DNA from: CAIJMU01 sp035530275
GTDB lineage: Bacteria; Spirochaetota; Spirochaetia; Treponematales; Rectinemataceae
DNA length: 64,000 nucleotides
Reading direction: 5' to 3'
Assembly (NCBI GenBank): GCA_035530275.1
Contig: DATKVC010000023.1
Location: forward strand, 25,414 to 89,413
Shown: one piece after another, positions 57,830 to 64,000 of the stretch
How positions within the stretch are numbered: position 1 is the first letter of the stretch
How the letters are laid out: every line of letters begins with the position of its first letter
Position numbers and translations under genes: made by a program
Notes under the pieces: generated by a model
Seen by the model: the letters and a program-made list of their open reading frames with translations, nothing else
Databases searched by the model: none
What the model was told of the DNA's origin: nothing

Positions 57830-59047
57830 ATGCAGTTGCCCAAGATCCGGCTCAAGCCGAAAGAAGATCTCCGAATCCGCTGGGGTCATCCCTGGATCTA
57901 CGATAATGAGATACACAGCGTCGAAGGCGAACCCGAGGCCGGAGCCTCGGTCGAGGTTCTCGACGCCCGCGGCCAGTCCGTAGGTAGCGCCTTCTTCAAT
58001 CCGAACTCGAAAATCCGCTGCCGGGTCTATTCCAAACGGGTCATTGAGGCCGATGAAGGCTTTTTTCGCGAAGCCATCCAAAGAGCCCTTACCTGGAGGC
58101 GCGGCTTCCTCGATCCGGAGACGGCCAGCGCGCGCATCGTCTTCGGCGAGGCCGACGGCATTCCCGGCCTCATCGCTGACTCCTTCGTCGACGCGGGCGG
58201 TGGAGGCCGCTGGCTTTCGATGCAGTTCCTTGCCCTCGGCGTTGAGCGAAGGAAAGCCGACATCTTGAACGCCTTCGCCGCCGAGTTCCCCGCAAAAGGA
58301 ATCATCGAAAGATCGGACGCTCCCGTCAGGGCATTCGAGGGACTGGGCCCTTCCATCGGGCTCCTGGCCGGCGATCCCCCCTGCGAACTCCGAATAGCCG
58401 AGAACGGCCTGCGATTCGCGATCGACCTCCTCGAGGGGCAAAAGACGGGTTGGTATCTCGACCAGCGTTCAAATAGGGCCGCCGCCGCGCGTCATGCCCT
58501 CGAGTCAGGTACAGGCAAGGGACGGCGAGTGCTGGACTGCTTTTCCAACGCGGGAGGCTTCGGTCTCGCCGCCGCGAAGGCCGGGGCGAGCCAGGTCGAA
58601 TGCATCGACTCGAGCCCCCTGGCGGTCGCGGCCATCCGTGCCAACGCCGTAGCCAACGGTCTCGGCGACAAGGTCACGGCTGTCGAGGCCAATGCCTTCG
58701 ACAGGCTCCGAAACCTCGAACGCGAACATGAGCGCTACGGTCTCGTAATCCTCGACCCTCCGGCCTTCGCGAAGAACAGGGCTTCCATCGAAGGGGCGCA
58801 TCGGGGCTACAAGGATCTCAATCTCAGGGCCCTCAAGCTTCTCGAGCCGGGCGGCACCCTCGTCACCTGCTCATGCTCCTATTGGTTCGATCGCGAACGC
58901 TTTGCCCGTACAGTGGAGGAAGCAGCCCGCGACGCGGGCCGCCGTCTTCGACTCATCGAGGAAAGGACCCAGGACCTGGACCACCCCATCGTCTCCGGCT
59001 ATCAGGAGTCGAGGTATCTCAAGTGCCTGATTTTCGAGGCGACATAG
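57830..59047 (+). CDS. rlmI: 23S rRNA (cytosine-5)-methyltransferase RlmI-like
   Basis: 405 residues. An N-terminal PUA domain (IRLKPKEDLRIRWGHPWIYDNEIHS) is followed by a Rossmann methyltransferase: QKTGWYLDQRSNR, VLDCFSNAGGFGLAAAKAGA (SAM loop), LVILDPPAFAKNR (motif IV) and TCSCSYWFDRERFARTV with the catalytic Cys. Family enzymes methylate C1962 of 23S rRNA. Confidence 0.92.
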   Translation: MQLPKIRLKPKEDLRIRWGHPWIYDNEIHSVEGEPEAGASVEVLDARGQSVGSAFFNPNSKIRCRVYSKRVIEADEGFFREAIQRALTWRRGFLDPETASARIVFGEADGIPGLIADSFVDAGGGGRWLSMQFLALGVERRKADILNAFAAEFPAKGIIERSDAPVRAFEGLGPSIGLLAGDPPCELRIAENGLRFAIDLLEGQKTGWYLDQRSNRAAAARHALESGTGKGRRVLDCFSNAGGFGLAAAKAGASQVECIDSSPLAVAAIRANAVANGLGDKVTAVEANAFDRLRNLEREHERYGLVILDPPAFAKNRASIEGAHRGYKDLNLRALKLLEPGGTLVTCSCSYWFDRERFARTVEEAARDAGRRLRLIEERTQDLDHPIVSGYQESRYLKCLIFEAT

Positions 59048-59132
59048 GGAGCGGGGAGCCGACTTCCATCGAGGCCAGGCCGCATCCGAGGCCGAGAATC
59101 AAACGAGTCCCAGCCTCCTTCGAAGGCCGACT

Positions 59133-59447
59133 CTAAAGGACGAGAGTGCGCGAGACCGATTCCAGCGTTACGCCGAAAAGGCGCTGCAGTTCTTCCGGCC
59201 GAGAATAGCCCGTGCCTGCGACCTTGTTGAAAAGGGCTATGAAGGCTTTCATGTCCGCCTCGGCCTGCTCTTTGGCGCCCTCCTGATTCAGGGACCAGAG
59301 GGCGGAGGCGAAGGCCGCGCGATAGAGGCCCTTTTCCGCGAGTTCCAAGCTGCCGAGACGCCCGTATTGGCTCCGCGCCTTGCCGTCGACCACCGCGCGT
59401 TCTCCGTCGTAGCCGATCGTGAACGCAAAATCTTCGCGTGAAAGCAT
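59133..59447 (-). CDS. hypothetical protein
   Basis: 104 residues, mostly helical, MLSREDFAFTIGYDGERAVV at the start and a C-terminal region (DMKAFIALFNKVAGTGYSRPEELQRLFGV). Composition and codon use agree with neighbours, so it is likely expressed. No family recognised. Confidence 0.6.
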   Translation of the reverse strand: MLSREDFAFTIGYDGERAVVDGKARSQYGRLGSLELAEKGLYRAAFASALWSLNQEGAKEQAEADMKAFIALFNKVAGTGYSRPEELQRLFGVTLESVSRTLVL

Positions 59448-59538
59448 GGGGACACGCTAGCAGAAAGCGAAGATAAAAAAAAGAGCGGCCGGCCCGAAGA
59501 CCGACCGCCTATCGCCCTCGGGCCTTCGTAAGAAGGAC

Positions 59539-59697
59539 TCAGACAGGGGAGAAGCTGTCCTTCCCGGCGCCGCACATCGGGCAAACCCAATCGGCCGGAA
59601 GGTCTTCGAAGGAGGTACCAGCCTTGGCGCCCGAATCGGGATCTCCGACTGAGGGATCATAGATATAGCCGCATACATCGCATACATACTTCTTCAT
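59539..59697 (-). CDS. rubredoxin
   Basis: 52 residues with CDVCGY and CPMCGA knuckles that bind a single iron, normal length. Ribosome binding site aaggag. It supplies electrons to superoxide reductase and rubrerythrin, both encoded immediately upstream. Confidence 0.97.
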   Translation of the reverse strand: MKKYVCDVCGYIYDPSVGDPDSGAKAGTSFEDLPADWVCPMCGAGKDSFSPV

Positions 59698-59771
59698 GCC
59701 TTCTCCTTTGCTGCGAAACAATCCATTGGTCTCGCTATCATCACCAGCGACTTGCGAAACCACAGCTAATA

Positions 59772-60152
59772 TTACGCTTTGGCGCTCCAAAGGCCATGCT
59801 TGTTGCAAAATTCGCGGGCGCTCACCGAAGTAGCCTCGACGAGGAAGAGTGCCTCGGGCTTGTCGCCCGGCTTGAGGAACTTTCGATAGGAAAGGCCGTC
59901 CGCGAGGAGCTCGATCCATTCGATGTAATGATCGGGATCCATCGGATGGGGGACGGAACCGACCGCGACCTTGTAGCCGCCGGCGACCTTGGTGATCACC
60001 GGAGTATGCTTTTCCTTCGAGGCATCGACCGTATTTTCGGCGAGGAGTTTCATCGGGTGGTCGCCGCAGGAAGGATCGCACTCGGAATCCTTGAGGGCCA
60101 CGAGCATGATGCCGCACTCGTCGCAGCGGAAAATCTGATTTTTCTTGGCCAT
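59772..60152 (-). CDS. superoxide reductase (desulfoferrodoxin type)
   Basis: 126 residues. The catalytic centre II ligands are present: EKHTPVI, GSVPHPMDPDHYIEWIEL and the terminal EFCNKHGLWSA. The N-terminal desulforedoxin-like centre I has CDEC but then CDPSC (Cys10, 13, 25, 29) in place of the usual adjacent CC. The iron site may thus be altered. It reduces superoxide to peroxide without making oxygen, as in anaerobes. Lies between rubrerythrin and rubredoxin. Confidence 0.95.
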   Translation of the reverse strand: MAKKNQIFRCDECGIMLVALKDSECDPSCGDHPMKLLAENTVDASKEKHTPVITKVAGGYKVAVGSVPHPMDPDHYIEWIELLADGLSYRKFLKPGDKPEALFLVEATSVSAREFCNKHGLWSAKA

Positions 60153-60161
60153 GATTTCCTC

Positions 60162-60737
60162 CTACCAATTTTCGGAGAGCAGTTCGAAATAGGCCTGCGG
60201 ATGGGCGCAGGCGGGACAGGCCTTCGGAGCCTCGGTCGCTTCCATGATGTAGCCGCAATTCCTGCACTGCCACAGCACCGGTTTGTCTGCCTTGAAGGCC
60301 TTGCCTTCCACGAGATTTTTCTTGAGCTTCTCATAGCGCTTGGCATGCTGCTTTTCCGCCACGGCGATCGATTCGAAGACCATTGCGACAGGTTCGAAGC
60401 CTTCTTCGCGAGCGGTCTTGGCGAAGCCCGGATACATCGTCTTCCATTCGTAGTTCTCGCCGTCCGCCCCGTGCTGAAGGTTGTCGGCCGTCGCGTCGAT
60501 CGTGCCGAAGGGGAAGGTGCCCGTGATGGTCGTGTCGCCGCCCTCCATGAACTTGAAGAGACGCTTCGCGTGCTCCTTTTCCTGGTTGGCGGTTTCCTCG
60601 AAAATGGCGGAAATCTGCATGAGGCCCTCATCTTTGGCCTTGCTCGCATAATAGGTGTAGCGATTCCGCGCCTGCGATTCGCCCGCGAAGGCGGCCATCA
60701 GGTTCCGTTCCGTCTGCGTGCCTTTGAGACTCTTCAT
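60162..60737 (-). CDS. rbr: rubrerythrin
   Basis: 191 residues from an ATG preceded by ggaggaga. The diiron four-helix bundle has ERNLMAAFAGESQARNRYTYYA, EETANQEKEHAKRLFKFM and ESIAVAEKQHAKRYEKL. The C-terminal rubredoxin domain has CRNCGY and CPACAHPQAYF. Peroxide reductase. First gene of an oxygen-defence operon (rubrerythrin, superoxide reductase, rubredoxin). Confidence 0.96.
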   Translation of the reverse strand: MKSLKGTQTERNLMAAFAGESQARNRYTYYASKAKDEGLMQISAIFEETANQEKEHAKRLFKFMEGGDTTITGTFPFGTIDATADNLQHGADGENYEWKTMYPGFAKTAREEGFEPVAMVFESIAVAEKQHAKRYEKLKKNLVEGKAFKADKPVLWQCRNCGYIMEATEAPKACPACAHPQAYFELLSENW

Positions 60738-60817
60738 CCTGTCTCCTCCTTCCAGGTTCTTTCGGACGCTCGCTTGGCATCTTGCGGAGCTGCCGGATAG
60801 GTAACGTCCAACGCAAA

Positions 60818-60846
60818 AGTATAGAGGGTCGGACATGCCGCGTAAA
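60818..60846 (-). promoter_or_regulatory. promoter of the rubrerythrin operon
   Basis: TTTACG (60841-60846), 17-nt spacer and TATACT (60818-60823) on the minus strand, about 80 nt upstream of the rubrerythrin ATG. Confidence 0.65.
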
Positions 60847-60903
60847 TACAAAAATTCGGCGAACCAACGAAGCGTTTCCGTGTAGCGTTGACGTACGGAA
60901 GTC

Positions 60904-61602
60904 ATGAGTCCAAGCATCTACGACGCATCCCGCCCCTCCCTCGTCACCGAGCGCCCCTCCGCCAGGGAAAGGCTGGCCCGACAGGGGCCGGCATATCTCG
61001 GCGACGCCGAACTACTGGCCGCGGTCCTGGGCACGGGCATGAAGGGCAAGGGGGTGCTTTCGCTGGCCGAGGAGGTGCTCTCCCTCGTCGAACCGGGCTC
61101 GCAGCCGCCCGACGCGAAAACATTGTGCTCGCTCGCCGGCATGGGAGAGGCGAAGGCAGCTGCCATTTCGGCGGCCCTCGAGCTCGGAAAGCGACTTTAT
61201 GGAATCCGGGAACGCCGCATTTCAAGCCCCCGCGACCTTCACCCCCTCATCGCGCATTGGGCCGATCGCAAACAGGAGCGCTTCATCTGCGCATCCCTCA
61301 ATGGGGCGCACGAATTAATCGCCATCCGCGTGGTTTCCATAGGGCTCGTCAACCGCACCGTCGTCCATCCAAGGGAAGTCTTCGCCGACCCCATCGTCGA
61401 CAGGGCCTGCGCGGTGATAGTCGCGCACAACCATCCATCCGGAAGGTTGGAACCCTCGCCCGAGGACATGGATATCACGAAGCGTCTCAGAAAGGCGGGC
61501 GAGGTCATCGGCATCGATCTCCTCGATCATCTCATCTTCGACGCCGATGCCTGGTTGAGCCTCGTCGAGCGTGGGCTCCTCGCCCCCGTAGATCCGGACT
61601 GA
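60904..61602 (+). CDS. radC: RadC-family JAB-domain protein
   Basis: 232 residues. UPF0758/RadC signature: ERLARQGPAYLGDAELLAAVLGTG, a helix-hairpin-helix (LCSLAGMGEAKAAAISAALELG) and a JAMM metal site with HNHPSGRLEPSPEDMDIT. A role in DNA repair has been doubted for this family; many members are linked to mobile elements. Divergent from the rubrerythrin operon. Confidence 0.93.
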   Translation: MSPSIYDASRPSLVTERPSARERLARQGPAYLGDAELLAAVLGTGMKGKGVLSLAEEVLSLVEPGSQPPDAKTLCSLAGMGEAKAAAISAALELGKRLYGIRERRISSPRDLHPLIAHWADRKQERFICASLNGAHELIAIRVVSIGLVNRTVVHPREVFADPIVDRACAVIVAHNHPSGRLEPSPEDMDITKRLRKAGEVIGIDLLDHLIFDADAWLSLVERGLLAPVDPD

Positions 61603-61621
61603 GGGGGGGCGAGGAGCGGCA

Positions 61622-62827
61622 TTAAAGAGCCAGAGCCTCCGCGCGTGCTCCGATGATCCCCAGCCTCGAACCGACGCTTTCGAAGATCTCCAGGGCCCGG
61701 GTCAATTGCTCCCGAGTGTGGGTCGCCATATAGCTCGTTCGGAGCAGAGCCATGCCCTGAGGAACCGCCGGAGCCACAACGGGATTCGTGTAGAGGCCCG
61801 CATCGAAGAGCTCCTTCCACAAATTGAAGCAAAGCTCGTCGTCCCCGATGATGATCGGGATGATCGGCGTCTCGGTCGCGCCCGTATTGAATCCGAGATC
61901 CTTCAACCCCTTGAGCATGTAGTGGGCATTGTCCCAGAGGCGTTCCACATGCTCCGGCTCGGTCTCCATGACCTCGAGGGCGGCCATCGCGGCCATCGTA
62001 TTCGGAGCCGGCAAGGAAGCCGAAAAGATGAAGGAGCGGGCGAAGTGCTTGATCCAGTCGATGACGTCGGCATCGCCCGCGACGAAGCCGCCCAGGGATG
62101 CGAAGCTTTTCGAGAAGGTTCCCATCGTGATATCGACGTCTTTCTGTAGACCGAAATGGGCCGCGGTGCCCCTTCCTTTTCCGAGAACCCCGAGGGAATG
62201 GGCGTCATCTACATAAAGCCTTGCCCCATGCTTCTTGCACACTTTGACCAGCTTCGGCAGATCGACGATGTCGCCCCCCATCGAGAACACGCCGTCCACG
62301 ACGACAAGGGCTCCTTGATCGGATTCGAGCTTGCCGAGAATTCGGTCGAGCTGATCGAGGTCGCCGTGAACGAAACGCTTCGTTTCTCCGAGGCTCAGCC
62401 TGCAGGCATCGACGATCGAGGCGTGGTCATCCTTGTCGACGATCACGAGGTCGTTCCTTCCGACGAGGGCCGAAATGGCTCCGAGATTCGTCTGCATGCC
62501 CGTCGAAAACACCAGGGCTTTTTCCTTGCCCATGAAGGCGGCGAGCTTTTCCTCGAGCTCGTGATGAATCGAAAGGGTCCCGTTGAGAAAACGGCTCCCC
62601 GTGCAGGACGGGCCGTACTTCTCGAGGCCAAGCGCCGCCGCGGCCTTCACCTTCGGATGGGTCGTCAGTCCGAGGTAATTGTTCGATCCAATCATCAGGA
62701 TCTTCCTCCCCTCGAACCAGACCTCCGTGCCCTCGGTGCCTTCCAGCGCCCGGAAATACGGATAGACGCCGCGCCTGATGGCAGACTTCGCCTCTTCCCA
62801 CTCGTAGCACTTACGGAAAATATCCAT
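61622..62827 (-). CDS. alpha-oxoamine synthase (KBL/SPT/BioF family)
   Basis: 401 residues. PLP enzyme of the glycine C-acetyltransferase/serine palmitoyltransferase group: SNNYLGLTTHPKV, GSRFLNGTLSIHHELEEKLAAFMGKE, VVVDGVFSMGGDIVDLPKL, VDDAHSLGVLGKGRG and the PLP lysine in GTFSKSFASLGGF. It condenses an amino acid with an acyl-CoA. Without bio or tdh neighbours, the choice between lipid, biotin and glycine metabolism is open. Confidence 0.88.
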   Translation of the reverse strand: MDIFRKCYEWEEAKSAIRRGVYPYFRALEGTEGTEVWFEGRKILMIGSNNYLGLTTHPKVKAAAALGLEKYGPSCTGSRFLNGTLSIHHELEEKLAAFMGKEKALVFSTGMQTNLGAISALVGRNDLVIVDKDDHASIVDACRLSLGETKRFVHGDLDQLDRILGKLESDQGALVVVDGVFSMGGDIVDLPKLVKVCKKHGARLYVDDAHSLGVLGKGRGTAAHFGLQKDVDITMGTFSKSFASLGGFVAGDADVIDWIKHFARSFIFSASLPAPNTMAAMAALEVMETEPEHVERLWDNAHYMLKGLKDLGFNTGATETPIIPIIIGDDELCFNLWKELFDAGLYTNPVVAPAVPQGMALLRTSYMATHTREQLTRALEIFESVGSRLGIIGARAEALAL

Positions 62828-62895
62828 ACCCCATCCCTTCCCGAAGACAGTGGTTCCGCCTTCGGATGTCGGCCAATGACCGACGCTTGCAGCAT

Positions 62896-62920
62896 CAGGC
62901 TCCCGTTTATCGGGAGCCTG
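62896..62920. terminator. 10-bp stem-loop
   Basis: caggctcccg/cgggagcctg, loop tttat, in the 222-bp gap between the YdcF gene and the oxoamine synthase. No T run; role uncertain. The rest of the gap shows nothing clear. Confidence 0.4.
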
Positions 62921-63049
62921 TAGGCGGCCTCGCGAGCGAGACCGAATTCGGGATCGCGGGCCCGCCGCGAACCGAGAAAGCGTGAACCGCGCGGTGATTC
63001 CGCCAGCGCACTCCTGAATTCTACACCGGGAAAGGCATTAGTCAATGGA

Positions 63050-63844
63050 TCAGGGATTTGTGAGTTGGGAAGCGGGGGCGTTATGAATCGACGACATCGA
63101 GTACCACGCCAAACCCACATATTCGTGGATCGCCCAGGCCGATGTTTGGAGGGCGTTGGCGTTGGGCAACCAGTCCGTAAAGTCATAGCCGCCCGAATCA
63201 GCCCTATATGAGCAAGGCGCTGCGATCGCCTGGATCCCGGCCTTCCGAAAGGCGAGCATCGCCCGAGGCATATGCCAGGCGCTCGTCACAAGGATCACGG
63301 GCCCATTCCCGAGCAGTTGCTCGACGAATAGAGCATTTCCTTTGGTGTCGAGGCTTCTCCGTTCGAGGCGAATTCTCGAAGGGTCTATGCCGAGGCTCTG
63401 CCACAATCTCGAGGCCGCGTCCGCCTCCGTGCCGCCCCTTCGATCGGCGAGCAGCGAGCCGCCTGTAAAGCAGAGGACTGCCTTGCCGGAAGCGGCAAGC
63501 TGCGCACCGTATAAGGCGCGGGCAAGCGATTCAGGCCGAAGGCTCCCATAGCCATCGGCCCCGGGGCCGTTTCGAAGGAAGCCCCCGCCGAGAACGACTA
63601 TCGGGTAGTCGACGCTTTGGGCGTCGATCGTGAAAGGCCGATAGCTGTTTTCGAGCGGCCTGATGAGGGCATCCGAGACCGGGGTCAGCGACAGCAGCGT
63701 CCCTAGGACGACAATCGAGGAAGATAACATAATTGTCAGCTTTTTCTTGCCGGCGACGATCGCCCATACGGAGATGGCGACAAGTATGACGAAGAGTCCG
63801 GGTGGCATAAGGATCGCGCCGACGATCTTGCCTATTTCGAACAT
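63050..63844 (-). CDS. YdcF/ElyC-family membrane protein (DUF218)
   Basis: 264 residues. Two N-terminal transmembrane helices (VGAILMPPGLFVILVAISVWAIVAG, LTIMLSSSIVVLGTLLSLTPV) precede a DUF218 domain: YPIVVLGGGFLRNG, RPESLARALYGAQLAASGK, GTEADAASRLWQSLGIDPSRIRLERRSLDTKGNALFV and LVTSAWHMPRAMLAFRKAGI. ElyC-type proteins are involved in envelope lipid-carrier homeostasis. Ends 25 nt before the 5S rRNA 3' side. Confidence 0.88.
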   Translation of the reverse strand: MFEIGKIVGAILMPPGLFVILVAISVWAIVAGKKKLTIMLSSSIVVLGTLLSLTPVSDALIRPLENSYRPFTIDAQSVDYPIVVLGGGFLRNGPGADGYGSLRPESLARALYGAQLAASGKAVLCFTGGSLLADRRGGTEADAASRLWQSLGIDPSRIRLERRSLDTKGNALFVEQLLGNGPVILVTSAWHMPRAMLAFRKAGIQAIAAPCSYRADSGGYDFTDWLPNANALQTSAWAIHEYVGLAWYSMSSIHNAPASQLTNP

Positions 63845-63859
63845 GCTTTACCTCGAGAA

Positions 63860-63869
63860 AAATAAAAAA
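63860..63869 (-). terminator. T run after the 5S rRNA
   Basis: The 5S terminal stem is followed on the minus strand by ttttttattt, which with the closing helix gives an intrinsic terminator of the rRNA operon. Confidence 0.65.
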
Positions 63870-63983
63870 GCCTGGCGACGACCTACTCTCCCACCACGAA
63901 GGCAGTACCATCGGCGTTGAGGGGCTTGACTTCCGTGTTCGGAATGGGAACGGGTATGACCCCCTCACAATAATCACCAGGCA
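63870..63983 (-). rRNA. rrf: 5S ribosomal RNA
   Basis: 114 nt on the minus strand. Terminal helix gcctggtga/tcgccaggc, and the conserved cccgttcccattccgaacac and gtagtactg-like ggtactgc...gtgggagagtaggtc segments. The 23S and 16S genes should lie beyond position 64000. Confidence 0.95.
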
Positions 63984-64000
63984 ATTATTCACAATTGCAG

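Overview
The window looks like a chromosomal segment of a GC-rich, free-living or gut-type spirochaete (Spirochaetales/Treponema relatives). The strongest evidence is the gene order tRNA-Thr, rpmG, tRNA-Trp, secE, nusG, rplKAJL, rpoB, rpoC, rpsL, rpsG (38.4 to 24.4 kb, minus strand), as I recall it from Treponema. Supporting evidence is an XPB-type helicase, Asn at the rifampicin-contact position 531 of RpoB, and an anaerobe-style rubrerythrin/superoxide reductase/rubredoxin operon. Assignment below order is not possible by eye.

Layout. 0-2.4 kb: end of a frameshifted J-domain gene carrying an octanucleotide repeat, then a MazEF-like module and a MNT/HEPN module whose HEPN gene has decayed. 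3-10.6 kb: an ankyrin-repeat secreted protein, then a signalling cluster with a DUF4384 protein, a CHASE2 histidine kinase, an FGE-fold protein, a caspase-FGE fusion and a NarL-type regulator. 10.9-12.1 kb: tuf. 12.3-19.3 kb: a compact his operon (hisG, hisC, hisB, a HisH-HisF fusion, a HisA-HisIE fusion, hisD). It is preceded by a His-codon-rich leader peptide and an intrinsic terminator, a classical attenuator. 19.5-24.4 kb: accessory island with HicBA, an orphan Xre antitoxin, RelBE, a repeat-bearing unknown gene, an hsdR remnant, a PIN toxin pair and tandemly duplicated terminators. 24.4-38.4 kb: the ribosomal/RNA polymerase cluster with a YkgJ-type gene lodged between rpoC and rpsL. 38.4-43.6 kb: murJ, an SPFH protein, a Cof-type phosphatase, a UDG-fold protein and an exported protein. 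43.9-48.5 kb: a three-gene overlapping operon of XPB helicase, XPB/Ssl2 N-domain-like protein and NYN-LOTUS protein. 48.5-63.8 kb: MFS transporter, EEP hydrolase, ClpP, TlpA/CcdA pair, MalQ, RadA, a membrane protein, RlmI, the oxygen-defence operon, RadC, an alpha-oxoamine synthase and YdcF. The window ends in a minus-strand 5S rRNA, the 3' end of an rRNA operon.

How the genes work together: the centre is core transcription/translation machinery with several strong stem-loops in its gaps. The his operon encodes all activities from ATP-PRPP to histidine except histidinol-phosphate phosphatase. A dispersed palindromic element of about 118 bp occurs in two near-identical copies beside TA modules and in one diverged copy at the 3' end of hisD; one copy supplies the probable -35 box of the his promoter. 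The most promising uncharacterised systems are the caspase/FGE/CHASE2 cluster and the XPB/NYN operon.
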